From: Halobacillus halophilus DSM 2266
Lineage (GTDB): Bacteria > Bacillota > Bacilli > Bacillales > Halobacillaceae
Direction of reading: 5' to 3'
NCBI RefSeq assembly: GCF_000284515.1
Contig: NC_017668.1
Coordinates: forward strand, 1-64,000
DNA length: 64,000 nucleotides
Of this stretch, positions 23,507 through 31,629 are shown one piece after another. Each line of letters opens with the position of its first letter. The stretch's first letter is position 1. Under the pieces are notes generated by a model. That model was not told the DNA's origin and did not search any database. It worked only from the letters and a program-made list of their open reading frames with translations. Position numbers and translations under genes: made by a program.

Positions 23507-24163
23507 ATGAAAACACAAATCATTCTTGGACTCATCGTGGCTTTGTTACTAACTCAAATGCCTATAGTTGGAAAGTACTTTGCGATTCTGAACACGATGA
23601 TTCACGAAAGTGGTCATTCGTTAACGGCCCTCATTACGGGAGGCGAGGTGCGCAGAATTTCTTTGCTTCCTAACACTTCTGGAACCACATTGACGGGGCA
23701 TTCGTCATGGATCAGTCATTTCCTAACCAGTATTTCAGGTTATGTCTTTGCTTCTTTTTTTGCATTCCTCTTTTTTTATTTAATTTCCAAGGGTCAGTAT
23801 AAGTGGATGATTTATATTCTTATTGCTTTTTTAGCGGTTAATCTAGTCTTTTGGGTGCGAAATGGTTACGGACTCTTCTGGGTCATTACTTTCGGGGCAG
23901 GATTTATCTGGCTGTTGCGAAGTGGTAACCAGACCTTTATTGAATATGTGCTCGTATTTTTAGCATCCCTTGTTTTTGTAGAAGCGGTAACAAGCGCTTT
24001 TGAGATTATGTGGATTAGTTTCGTGTCCCCTATGCAGGCTGGTGACGCTGCCAACTTAGCACGTGCTACAAAATTTATACCTGCACCCTTATGGGGAATG
24101 GCTTTCTTTGCCCAGTCTTTATACTTTGCCTGGCTCGGAATAAGACGATTTTTCCCTATATAA
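23507..24163 (+). CDS. M50-family-like membrane metalloprotease
   Basis: A 218-residue integral membrane protein with about six hydrophobic segments. HESGH (33-37) in MIHESGHSLTALITGG fits the zinc-binding HExxH of M50-type proteases. The partner motif with the third zinc ligand is not clear to me. Similar Bacillaceae proteins are annotated as M50 family, with unknown substrates. The ATG 23507 has AAAGGAT upstream. It is divergent from modA. Confidence 0.7.
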   Translation: MKTQIILGLIVALLLTQMPIVGKYFAILNTMIHESGHSLTALITGGEVRRISLLPNTSGTTLTGHSSWISHFLTSISGYVFASFFAFLFFYLISKGQYKWMIYILIAFLAVNLVFWVRNGYGLFWVITFGAGFIWLLRSGNQTFIEYVLVFLASLVFVEAVTSAFEIMWISFVSPMQAGDAANLARATKFIPAPLWGMAFFAQSLYFAWLGIRRFFPI

Positions 24164-24240
24164 TGAGTAAAGGCTATAAAAGAAACCTTCCATTTATTTA
24201 GAGTCGTTTTCGATTTTTAAGGTGGACGGTTACTTAATTA

Positions 24241-24256
24241 GGGCTAACAGAGCCCA
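24241..24256. other. short hairpin in the gap before the YjcZ-like gene
   Basis: GGGCTAACAGAGCCC can form a five-base stem. It lies between the M50-like gene and the YjcZ-like gene and has no T run, so it is at best a weak terminator. Confidence 0.3.
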
Positions 24257-24339
24257 AAAATAAAAAACTCCGCTCCTGCCCTGTCATCCCTTCCGGAACT
24301 GAATATGGTAGTAAAGTAAGCAAGAGAGGAGGGAATGAA

Positions 24340-24444
24340 ATGAGCGGAGGATACGGTGGCGGTTTCGCCCTACTAGTAGTATTGTTCATCCTTTTGGTTA
24401 TCATTGGTGCATCTTATGTAGGTGGCCGTGGTTACGGGTATTAA
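24340..24444 (+). CDS. YjcZ-family small spore protein
   Basis: A 34-residue protein, too short for most gene finders. It begins MSGGYGGGFALLVVLFILLV, carries one membrane segment (9-25) and ends YVGGRGYGY. This glycine-tyrosine pattern around one membrane helix is that of the YjcZ family of sporulation proteins. ATG 24340 is preceded by GAGGAGGG at ideal spacing. The function is unknown; similar peptides are often found in spores. Confidence 0.85.
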   Translation: MSGGYGGGFALLVVLFILLVIIGASYVGGRGYGY

Positions 24445-24451
24445 AATAATG

Positions 24452-24472
24452 GGCGGGAATATCTCCCGCTTT
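24452..24472 (+). terminator. weak terminator after the YjcZ-like gene
   Basis: GGCGGGA pairs with TCCCGCT around AATATC, followed by TTTG. Confidence 0.45.
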
Positions 24473-24550
24473 GTACATATAATGGAAAGTTTGTCGGGAA
24501 GTGCACGGGGGTATCGTAAAATAGAATAAGTTCATGGAGGAATCCCGCAT

Positions 24551-24805
24551 ATGAATCTAAAAGATCGTTTAATTACCAATGGTTTTGATCACATTGATAT
24601 CCTTCTCGTGGAAGATGAAGGTGATCAAACCACTGTACCCGATATAACTTTGCATAAGGTGAATGATCTCGAGTACAAGCTTTATCTGCAACCGGAGACC
24701 ATACAGTATCACTTAGACAACGAATACCCTTACTTTGAAGCGGTACAAAACAGCGGGGAAGAGGGGAAGAAAACAGTGAAAGGTTACATACTGGAGTGGA
24801 AATAA
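24551..24805 (+). CDS. small acidic protein of unknown function
   Basis: An 84-residue, strongly acidic soluble protein. I do not recognise the family. The frame is supported by GGAGGAA before ATG 24551, codon use like its neighbours and a terminator right after the stop. The sequence is mostly polar with alternating hydrophobic residues (IDILLVED, LEYKLYLQ), suggesting a small alpha-beta fold. There is no signal peptide. It appears to be a single-gene unit. Confidence 0.7.
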   Translation: MNLKDRLITNGFDHIDILLVEDEGDQTTVPDITLHKVNDLEYKLYLQPETIQYHLDNEYPYFEAVQNSGEEGKKTVKGYILEWK

Positions 24806-24830
24806 AGTCCTGATTTCAGGGCTTTTTTTA
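24804..24830 (+). terminator. terminator after the 84-residue gene
   Basis: AAAGTCCTGA pairs with CAGGGCTTT across a small loop, followed by a run of T. Confidence 0.8.
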
Positions 24831-24843
24831 ATGGAAAATTAGC

Positions 24844-25038
24844 TTACCCTTTACGTTTTGACTGCTTTATACGTTCTTTACGGTCTGCATAGCCTCCAAT
24901 AATGAGGAATATTCCAGACACGAATAAAACCATGGATACCAAGGGATCTTGAATCGTGAACAGTAAAATAATAGATGCGATGATGTTGCCAATACCTACA
25001 AGTCCTAAAATGATAAACATTTGATTTTGTTTTTTCAT
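24844..25038 (-). CDS. small two-helix membrane protein
   Basis: A 64-residue protein with two membrane segments (about 8-27 and 33-49), a positively charged start (MKKQNQ) and a very basic C-terminus (DRKERIKQSKRKG). The charge pattern places both ends in the cytoplasm. GGAAGGAAA precedes ATG 25038. I do not recognise a named family. Confidence 0.65.
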   Translation of the reverse strand: MKKQNQMFIILGLVGIGNIIASIILLFTIQDPLVSMVLFVSGIFLIIGGYADRKERIKQSKRKG

Positions 25039-25172
25039 TGTTTTCCTTCCTTTCTTATCGCTCAGGGTTCATACCCCTTTTACTAAACCTTCAAGGATAA
25101 CATATCTGCTTGTTTATAATTTGTAAACAGGTGGAATGCATTGGATAAATACCAAATCAGGAGGTTACTATT

Positions 25173-26624
25173 TTGCAGACACATCAATTATATATTAATG
25201 GTCAATATATAGAATCTGAAGGCAATGAATGGATTAAAGTTCTTAATCCAGCAACCGAACAAGTTATTTCTCAAATACCGAAAGGCACTAAAAATGATGT
25301 AGAGAGTGCCGTAAGCGCTGCTGCTGGTGCTCAAAAAGAGTGGGAACTTACCCCAAATATCGAACGAGGAAAGATTGTACGAAAGCTTGGCGATCAAATC
25401 GAAGAAAATCGCGAGAAATTCATTGATCTTTTACAGGAAGAGCAAGGAAAAGATTATGAACTGGCCAGCGGAGAAATTGATTTAGCGATAGATTATTTCC
25501 GATATATGTCCGAATGGGCGAGAAGAATTGAAGGGGACGTCGTTCCAAGTGACCGTCCGAATGAAAATATATTCATTTATAAAAAACCTATCGGGGTGGT
25601 AGCCGGGATTGTACCTTGGAATTTCCCTATGTTTATTTTGGCAAGGAAAGTAGCTACCGCTCTTGTGACAGGCTGTACAATTGTACTGAAGCCGAGTCAG
25701 CAGACCCCGAACACAGCTATGGAATTTACAAAAATCATTGATGGCATGGAAGAAATACCAAAAGGCGTATATAACTTGATTACAGGCACAGGATCAGAAA
25801 TCGGTAATACGTTAGCGTCTCACAAAAATGTACACATGATCTCGATGACCGGAAGCGTTGGGGCCGGTACGAAGGTCATGGAAGCAGCCGCTCAAAATAT
25901 TACCAAGGTAAATCTTGAGCTAGGTGGCAAGGCTCCTGCCATTGTAACAGCCAATGCAGATCTTGATATTGCTGTCGAAAGCATTCTGACTTCAAGACTT
26001 GCTAATAATGGTCAGGCTTGTACGAACGCCGAACGAGTTTATGTGCACGAAAGCAAAGCAGAAGACTTAATTGAACAGCTTAAAAATAAATTTGAAGCCT
26101 GCACACTCGCCAACCCTCGTGAGAATAAAGATGCTGATGTAGGTCCACTTGTGAGCCAGGATCGTCTGGAAGAAGTGGAAAGTATGGTAAAACAAGCCGT
26201 AGACGAAGGGGCAAAAGTGGAAACTGGCGGCGAACGCGGCGATCAGGATCAAGGCTATTTTTATAAACCAACGATATTAACCAATGTCACGCATGACATG
26301 ACGATTATGCAGGAAGAAATATTTGGTCCGGTTATTCCAATCACTACCTTCAACACGCTCGATGAGGCTATCGAAAAAGGAAATGATACGGAATATGGTC
26401 TATCCTCTTCCGTCTACACCGATGATTTAAATGAAGCTATGCGCGTAGTCAATGAACTGAAATTCGGCGAAACGTATGTGAACCGTGAGAACTTTGAAGA
26501 AGTGCAAGGGTATCACGCAGGTATGCGTAAGTCAGGCCTTGGCGGGGCTGATGGAAAACATGGAATGGAAGACTTCCTTGTTACACAGGTCGCTTATATG
26601 CAATATAAAAATGATAAAAAATAA
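25173..26624 (+). CDS. aldehyde dehydrogenase, AldA-like
   Basis: An NAD-dependent aldehyde dehydrogenase of 483 residues. Catalytic Cys283 lies in NNGQACTNAERV, Glu249 in LELGGK, Asn150 in VPWNFP, and Lys173 in KPS contacts the cofactor. The C-terminal stretch NRENFEEVQGYHAG...GGADGKHG closely resembles E. coli AldA, which oxidises lactaldehyde and glycolaldehyde, so a similar substrate is likely but unproven. The start is TTG 25173 after AGGAGG. It stands alone, with a terminator shared with the convergent gene. Confidence 0.85.
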   Translation: MQTHQLYINGQYIESEGNEWIKVLNPATEQVISQIPKGTKNDVESAVSAAAGAQKEWELTPNIERGKIVRKLGDQIEENREKFIDLLQEEQGKDYELASGEIDLAIDYFRYMSEWARRIEGDVVPSDRPNENIFIYKKPIGVVAGIVPWNFPMFILARKVATALVTGCTIVLKPSQQTPNTAMEFTKIIDGMEEIPKGVYNLITGTGSEIGNTLASHKNVHMISMTGSVGAGTKVMEAAAQNITKVNLELGGKAPAIVTANADLDIAVESILTSRLANNGQACTNAERVYVHESKAEDLIEQLKNKFEACTLANPRENKDADVGPLVSQDRLEEVESMVKQAVDEGAKVETGGERGDQDQGYFYKPTILTNVTHDMTIMQEEIFGPVIPITTFNTLDEAIEKGNDTEYGLSSSVYTDDLNEAMRVVNELKFGETYVNRENFEEVQGYHAGMRKSGLGGADGKHGMEDFLVTQVAYMQYKNDKK

Positions 26625-26630
26625 AAAACG

Positions 26631-26660
26631 AAAGGGTGCCGGAGTCGGCACCCTTTTTTT
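26631..26660. terminator. bidirectional terminator between the aldehyde dehydrogenase gene and AAC(3)-family gene
   Basis: AAAGGGTGCC pairs perfectly with GGCACCCTTT around GGAGTC, followed by T residues. An A-rich tract on the left serves the minus-strand transcript. Confidence 0.88.
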
Positions 26661-27465
26661 AATGATCTTTCTTTTTCAACCACTCTGCGGCATAATCCAC
26701 CGCTTCAGGCATGGAAAACAATCTGGAGTGAGCCTGGCCAATTTTTCCGGTAACAACCATTCTTTCTTTCTCAAAGTGCTCTCCTATTTCTTCAAATGAA
26801 TCATCATCAAGCTCAATATCTTTATAAACAGTCCATTTTGCAGCCTCTTCTACTTGAAGAGGAGCCCCATTTTCTTTCAGTTTACGAGTACCTGACCGGT
26901 ATTCTGATAAATGAAAACAGGTATTGGCGTCATAACCTGTGCCTAATAAAAGCACCTTTGCATCTAATTGATAAGTTTTGCCGAGTGGAGAATGATCACT
27001 TAATGAATAATCTAAAGGATGTTCACTAGTAATCTCGCTGGCATTCTTACCCCAGGCTGAAATAGAAAAGGTGGGATGTTGACTCCGGTGAACATTCGGA
27101 AACTTCCGGAATAATTCAGGAATGACTCCTAAATAAGTAGAAGGTGTTTTTTCAGGATCATAAGCTGGCATGGTTTGGCGAATCGTTTCGTGCCAGTGTT
27201 CGGGAACGGGAGGATTCTGCCATTCAGCAGGATCAGACAAAGTAGGAGAATGCGTTTGAATAACCAGTGTACCTTCACTTGTCAGGGCGTCCATTAAGGC
27301 TTGAATAACGGCCTGCGGGCCGCCGCTGACCCAGCCCAGGGACTTCATAGAAACATGAACAAGCAGCGTATCGCCGGGTTTTACCCCTAATTTATATAAA
27401 TCTTTAGTCAATGAGTCAATTGTATTTGGCGAACTGGTTCGTGCGATGACATCTTTTTCACTCAT
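26659..27465 (-). CDS. AAC(3)-family N-acetyltransferase (YokD-like)
   Basis: A 268-residue protein of the aminoglycoside 3-N-acetyltransferase superfamily. VHVSMKSLGWVSGGPQAVI (about 37-55), the THSPTLSDP segment and HPTFSISAWGK (about 133-143) are typical. Many chromosomal members such as YokD and FrbF-like proteins bind acetyl-CoA but have no proven role in resistance. The gene has no mobile element around it and looks resident. ATG 27465 follows GGGGGAAG. Confidence 0.78.
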   Translation of the reverse strand: MSEKDVIARTSSPNTIDSLTKDLYKLGVKPGDTLLVHVSMKSLGWVSGGPQAVIQALMDALTSEGTLVIQTHSPTLSDPAEWQNPPVPEHWHETIRQTMPAYDPEKTPSTYLGVIPELFRKFPNVHRSQHPTFSISAWGKNASEITSEHPLDYSLSDHSPLGKTYQLDAKVLLLGTGYDANTCFHLSEYRSGTRKLKENGAPLQVEEAAKWTVYKDIELDDDSFEEIGEHFEKERMVVTGKIGQAHSRLFSMPEAVDYAAEWLKKKDH

Positions 27466-27487
27466 CTAGACTTCCCCCTTTTTACCG

Positions 27488-27982
27488 TTACCGATTATCA
27501 ATCTTTTCCGGATAGAGATCATGATTCATCAAGCGGTGATCGGCCATCTGTTCGAATTTAGTAGAGGGCTTCCCATAGTTACAGTAAGGATCAATGGAAA
27601 TTCCTCCTCTTGGCGTGAATTTACCCCATACTTCGATATAACGTGGGTCCATAAGCTGAATCAAATCATTCATAATGGTGTTCATGCTGTCCTCATGAAA
27701 GTCGCCATGATTGCGGAAACTGAACAAATATAATTTTAATGACTTACTTTCCACCATTAGACGGTCGGGAATATAGCTGATGTAAACAGTGGCAAAGTCC
27801 GGCTGACCGGTTTTGGGGCAGAGGGTCGTAAATTCAGGGCAATTAAATTTCACAAAATAATCACGGTTTGGATGCTGGTTCTCAAAGGTTTCCAGTACCT
27901 CCGGATCATATTCAAAGGAATAGGCCGTTCCTTGATTTCCGAGCAGAGAAAGGTTTAAATCGTCTTCATTACGTCCAGGCAT
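27488..27982 (-). CDS. queF: NADPH-dependent preQ0 reductase QueF
   Basis: Reduces the nitrile of 7-cyano-7-deazaguanine (preQ0) to the amine preQ1 in queuosine synthesis. The 164-residue protein of the short type has catalytic Cys55 and Asp62 in [11 protein letters not shown] and the QueF motif [19 protein letters not shown] 27982 follows AGGAGTG; earlier in-frame starts do not fit the family. In B. subtilis queF lies in queCDEF, while here it stands alone behind its own preQ1 riboswitch. Confidence 0.96.
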   Translation of the reverse strand: MPGRNEDDLNLSLLGNQGTAYSFEYDPEVLETFENQHPNRDYFVKFNCPEFTTLCPKTGQPDFATVYISYIPDRLMVESKSLKLYLFSFRNHGDFHEDSMNTIMNDLIQLMDPRYIEVWGKFTPRGGISIDPYCNYGKPSTKFEQMADHRLMNHDLYPEKIDNR

Positions 27983-28012
27983 TATGAACACTCCTAGCAA
28001 AAATATAGTGGT

Positions 28013-28049
28013 CACCTCAGGTCATCCATTTTCTGGATGACCTGAGGTG
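28013..28049 (-). other. perfect 15-bp hairpin in the queF leader
   Basis: CACCTCAGGTCATCC (28013-28027) and GGATGACCTGAGGTG (28035-28049) are exact inverted repeats with a seven-base loop. They lie between the riboswitch terminator and the queF ribosome site (27989-27995). No T run follows on the minus strand. The role is unknown; RNA stabilisation or a protein-binding operator are possible. Confidence 0.7.
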
Positions 28050-28066
28050 GAAGTTAATTCCATTAT

Positions 28067-28095
28067 AAAAGCCGCAACCCTAAGGGCTGCGGCTT
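28067..28095 (-). terminator. terminator of the preQ1 riboswitch
   Basis: On the minus strand AAGCCGCAGCCC pairs with GGGTTGCGGCTT, followed by TT and AT-rich sequence. It lies 15 bases past the aptamer, where an expression platform is expected. Confidence 0.8.
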
Positions 28096-28110
28096 GGTTC
28101 TTCAGCTTCC

Positions 28111-28146
28111 TTAGTTTTTTATAGAGGGGTTGGCTAAGAAACCTCT
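28111..28146 (-). promoter_or_regulatory. preQ1-I riboswitch aptamer
   Basis: The minus strand reads AGAGG, a loop with CTTAGCC, then CCTCT and ATAAAAAACTAAG. AGAGG/CCTCT is stem P1, and CTTAG can pair with CTAAG as the pseudoknot P2. The A-rich stretch between them matches the class I preQ1 consensus closely. It precedes queF, a queuosine gene, and a terminator follows, so preQ1 should shut off transcription. Confidence 0.93.
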
Positions 28147-28173
28147 ATTTTTATAGGCTCTAACACTATTTTT

Positions 28174-28202
28174 ATTATATAAATCCCTTTTAGAACTGTC
28201 AA
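28174..28202 (-). promoter_or_regulatory. consensus sigma-A promoter of queF
   Basis: On the minus strand TTGACA (28202-28197) and TATAAT (28179-28174) are exact consensus hexamers with a 17-base spacer. Transcription would start about 20 bases before the preQ1 aptamer. Confidence 0.9.
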
Positions 28203-28397
28203 TTTCAGTCGTATTCCCGGCTTTTTTATGTAAATTCTTGGGCATAACACTTTAAAAATAGATGGAAGTAACCTAGAATAGTAAATAAATCATGAAATAT
28301 TCAGAAAACATCCTAGAAACTCTGATTTGAATTTTCAGGGTTTTCTTACCCCATCTTTAGAAAACGGTTACAAAAAACAATCTAATGAGGTGATCTT
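28203..28397 (+). promoter_or_regulatory. acsA upstream region with cre-like site
   Basis: AGAAAACGGTTACA at 28359-28372 matches about 11 of 14 positions of the catabolite-responsive element bound by CcpA, and sits 26 bases before the acsA start. The B. subtilis acsA gene is repressed by CcpA, so this is plausible. I saw no strong -35/-10 pair; the rest is AT-rich. Confidence 0.45.
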
Positions 28398-30107
28398 ATG
28401 GACATGCAACCAATACCAGCTCGATCAGGCAACCACAACATGGAAAACTACAAAGAAACGTACGAACAATTCAATTGGGATGATGTGAAAAGTAATTTCT
28501 CATGGAGTAAGACTGGAAATGTAAATATCGCTTATGAAGCGATTGATAAACATGCAGAAGATCCACAGAAGAAAAATCAGGCAGCTTTGATCTATACATC
28601 ACCTGAACGTGAAGAAAAATTGACGTTTGAAGATTTAAAAGTAAAGAGTAATCAATTTGCGAACGTATTAAAAAAACATAATATAGAAAAAGGCGACCGT
28701 GTATTCCTGTTTATGCACAGAAGTCCCGAGTTCTATGCTGCTTTCTTTGGAATACTTAAGGTTGGAGCCATTGCAGGTCCGTTATTTGAAGCATTTATGG
28801 AACAAGCGGTAAGAGATCGTCTGGAGGACAGTGAAGCGACTATGCTTGTTACAACTCCGGATCTTCTAGACAGGGTTCCAGTCGAAGATCTGCCCAACTT
28901 GAAGCAAATAGTCCTCGTTGGAGGAGATGCTCCTGGCAACTACATCTCTTTCGAAGAAGAAATGGATCAGGCTTCTGAAGAATTTGATATCGAATGGGTA
29001 GACCTCGAGGACGGCATGCTCCTTCACTATACTTCTGGATCTACAGGAAAGCCCAAAGGCGTTTATCATGTTCACAATGCCATGATCCAGCACTATCAGA
29101 CAGGAAAATGGGTTCTTGATCTGAAAGAGGACGATATTTACTGGTGCACAGCTGACCCCGGCTGGGTAACGGGTACAAGCTACGGTATATTCGCGCCTTG
29201 GCTTAACGGTGTAACGAACGTAATCCGCGGTGGCAGATTTAGTCCAGATGACTGGTACGGAACCATTTCTGAGCAAAATGTTTCTGTTTGGTATTCAGCT
29301 CCAACAGCTTTTCGTAAGTTGCTAAGTGCAGGAGAAGAAGCGGCTGCCAAGCATGACCTTTCTTCCTTACGACATGTGCTAAGTGTCGGGGAACCACTAA
29401 ACCCTGAAGTTATTACCTGGGGTCTTAAAGCCTTTGACCTGCGCATCCATGATACGTGGTGGATGACTGAAACCGGAGCGATGCTGGTCTGTAACTATCC
29501 GGCTATGGATATACGTCCAGGCTCAATGGGTAAACCATTCCCGGGCATTGTTGCGGCTATCGTAGATAATGAAGGGAATGAACTGCCTCCTAATCAAATG
29601 GGTAACCTTGCTATTAAAGAAGGCTGGCCATCCATGATGCGTGCCATCTGGAATAATCCAGGGAAGTTTGAAAGTTACTTCTTAAACGGCTGGTACGTAT
29701 CTGGGGACAGTGCTTATCAGGACGAAGAAGGATACTTCTGGTTCCAGGGACGTCTGGATGATGTAATTAATACTTCCGGAGAACGCGTTGGTCCATTTGA
29801 AGTAGAAAGTAAATTGATTGAGCATGAAGCCGTAGCGGAGGCAGGGGTTATTGGAAAGCCTGACCCAGAACGCGGTGAAATCATTAAAGCTTTTGTAACA
29901 CTTCGAGACGGATATGAAGAATCAGATGATTTACTTGAAGATATTCGTCAATTCGTTAAAAAAGGACTAAGTGCTCACGCTGCCCCTAGAGAGATTGAAA
30001 TTAAGGATACCATCCCTAAAACGCGCAGTGGTAAAATTATGCGCCGTTTACTGAAATCCTGGGAGCTTGGGCTGCCTACCGGTGATACTTCAACTTTAGA
30101 AGAATAG
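28398..30107 (+). CDS. acsA: acetyl-CoA synthetase
   Basis: Activates acetate to acetyl-CoA with ATP through acetyl-AMP. The 569-residue protein of the ANL family has the AMP-binding motif YTSGSTGKPKG near 211-221, DTWWMTETG near 351, GWYVSGD near 430 and the C-terminal KTRSGKIMRR with the Lys that is acetylated in AcuA-regulated homologues. ATG 28398 follows GAGGTGA. In B. subtilis acsA lies next to acuABC; here it is elsewhere and alone, followed by a strong terminator. Confidence 0.92.
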   Translation: MDMQPIPARSGNHNMENYKETYEQFNWDDVKSNFSWSKTGNVNIAYEAIDKHAEDPQKKNQAALIYTSPEREEKLTFEDLKVKSNQFANVLKKHNIEKGDRVFLFMHRSPEFYAAFFGILKVGAIAGPLFEAFMEQAVRDRLEDSEATMLVTTPDLLDRVPVEDLPNLKQIVLVGGDAPGNYISFEEEMDQASEEFDIEWVDLEDGMLLHYTSGSTGKPKGVYHVHNAMIQHYQTGKWVLDLKEDDIYWCTADPGWVTGTSYGIFAPWLNGVTNVIRGGRFSPDDWYGTISEQNVSVWYSAPTAFRKLLSAGEEAAAKHDLSSLRHVLSVGEPLNPEVITWGLKAFDLRIHDTWWMTETGAMLVCNYPAMDIRPGSMGKPFPGIVAAIVDNEGNELPPNQMGNLAIKEGWPSMMRAIWNNPGKFESYFLNGWYVSGDSAYQDEEGYFWFQGRLDDVINTSGERVGPFEVESKLIEHEAVAEAGVIGKPDPERGEIIKAFVTLRDGYEESDDLLEDIRQFVKKGLSAHAAPREIEIKDTIPKTRSGKIMRRLLKSWELGLPTGDTSTLEE

Positions 30108-30128
30108 AAAAATAATCCTGATGATCAA

Positions 30129-30160
30129 GGTGCGCACAGAGTTCTGTGCGCACTTTTTTT
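30129..30160 (+). terminator. terminator after acsA
   Basis: GTGCGCACAGA and TCTGTGCGCAC are perfect complements and are followed by seven T. Confidence 0.92.
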
Positions 30161-30179
30161 CTGAACACATGCAGAAACG

Positions 30180-30195
30180 TGTTTCACGTGAAACA
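30180..30195. other. parS: parS site (ParB/Spo0J binding)
   Basis: TGTTTCACGTGAAACA is an exact match to the Bacillus parS palindrome TGTTNCACGTGAAACA, and one further base pair extends it on each side (30179-30196). ParB (Spo0J) loads here to organise origin segregation. It lies about 30 kb from oriC, in the range known for parS sites, in the gap between acsA and the permease gene. Confidence 0.93.
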
Positions 30196-30289
30196 CAGAG
30201 CATCGGTTAAGACATTCAGCGAAACGCTATGTTAGGATAATAGAAGAAATTAAAGGAAAATGATTGAATAGAAAATGCAGGTGTGACCT

Positions 30290-31597
30290 ATGAGTGAACG
30301 ACCTAATTCTCGAACAGGGACAGCCCTTGAGACCTCCCAGTGGTTTGTGTTTCTACTGGCAAGTGCAGTGGCACTCCCTATCGTTATCGGATCAATTTTT
30401 AATTTGAATTTTGCGGAAGTTGCTGGTTTAATGCAGCGCACTTTTTTTGTAGTTGGCGTAACCTCTTTCTTACAGGGAATGTTCGGCCACAGGCTGCCTA
30501 TTATGGAAGGACCTGCTGGGTTATGGATTAGTATCTTTGCTGTCATGGCCTACTCGGGTGCCGAAGCTGGAAAAAGTTATATGGAAACTCTCCAAACCCT
30601 GCAGGCAGCTATGTTATGGACAGGGGGCTTTCTTTTATTATTCGGTGTTTTCCGCTTGGCTCACCGGGTTTTATTTGTGTTTACACCTCTCGTAACCGGT
30701 GCTTTTTTATTTTTACTTACCGTTCAATTGAGCGGTACTTTTTTGAGGGGAATGTTAGGAATTCAGCAGGAGGTTGAGTCCATCCATTTGGGTCCGGCAG
30801 CTGTAGCTTTTCTTACGTTTTTATTAGTATTAGGATTGTCTATATTCGGAAAAGGATGGTTGAGGAGTTATGCTGTTCTGCTCGGGATTGGAGCCGGCTG
30901 GCTTGTATATGAAGCCATAATTGGAACTTCTCCGAAGGATACGGGAAACCTTGGGGCATTTTCCGTTCCGGAATGGCTGGCCTGGGGACCCCCTGTTTTT
31001 GAATGGAATGTGATTCCTCTTGCTTTTATAACAGCCGTCATTCTTTTATCCAATATCGTAGCCTCGGTTGTGGCTGTCAGCCATTCTATTTATGGAAAGC
31101 CGACTTTTACATACAATCAGATCAATCTAGGAAGTAGTTTTTTAGGAGTTACCCACGGGGTCTCCGCTATGTTTTCATCCATTGCGAATGTTCCGCTTGC
31201 TTCCTCGTCAGGCTTTATTAATTTGACAGGGCAAAAGAGGAAGCGGCCTTTTTTATACGCTTCTATGATGATGGTCGTCATCGCATTCTTTCCACCCCTG
31301 GTCGCCTTTATTTCCGGCATTCCTTCGCCTGTGGCAAACGCTGCTTTATTAGCGACGTTTGTTCAATTAATGGGACTTGGGCTGAGTAATATTGCGAGTG
31401 AAAACCTGGATGAAAGACGATTAACGATTTTATGTGTCTCCTTTCTATTAGGAATAGGATTAATGTTTCTGCCCACTGAAGTATTCCAGGGACTTCCGGG
31501 TATTGTGCAAAACTTAATGAGTAATGGTTTATTAGTAGGAACAGTCTTAGTTATCTTTATGGAGCAGCTTTGGAAAGAATCAAACCAATCATCATAG
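30290..31597 (+). CDS. NCS2-family nucleobase permease (YbbY-like)
   Basis: A 435-residue membrane protein with about 12 hydrophobic segments of the nucleobase:cation symporter-2 family. IMEGPAGLWISIFAVMA near 65 and the FSSIANVPLASSSGF segment near 295 correspond to conserved parts of the family. It resembles the uracil/xanthine permease YbbY of B. subtilis, but the substrate cannot be told. ATG 30290 follows GGTGTGA, a modest site. The hydroxylase gene begins 33 bases after the stop on the same strand. Confidence 0.8.
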   Translation: MSERPNSRTGTALETSQWFVFLLASAVALPIVIGSIFNLNFAEVAGLMQRTFFVVGVTSFLQGMFGHRLPIMEGPAGLWISIFAVMAYSGAEAGKSYMETLQTLQAAMLWTGGFLLLFGVFRLAHRVLFVFTPLVTGAFLFLLTVQLSGTFLRGMLGIQQEVESIHLGPAAVAFLTFLLVLGLSIFGKGWLRSYAVLLGIGAGWLVYEAIIGTSPKDTGNLGAFSVPEWLAWGPPVFEWNVIPLAFITAVILLSNIVASVVAVSHSIYGKPTFTYNQINLGSSFLGVTHGVSAMFSSIANVPLASSSGFINLTGQKRKRPFLYASMMMVVIAFFPPLVAFISGIPSPVANAALLATFVQLMGLGLSNIASENLDERRLTILCVSFLLGIGLMFLPTEVFQGLPGIVQNLMSNGLLVGTVLVIFMEQLWKESNQSS

Positions 31598-31629
31598 GGT
31601 AAAGTGATGGTTACAGAGGAAGTGATTAT

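Noticed and set aside
24164-24339. sigma-K promoter before the YjcZ-like gene
   Set aside because: GAATATGGTA is close to the -10 form, but no AC lies at the proper distance, so I did not call it.
26485-26799. Forward frame across the end of the aldehyde dehydrogenase gene
   Set aside because: It lies in another frame of aldA-like, crosses a strong terminator and has no ribosome site.
26659-27465. AAC(3)-family gene as an acquired antibiotic resistance gene
   Set aside because: No mobile element, integron or base-composition change; the protein resembles chromosomal YokD-type members without shown resistance function.
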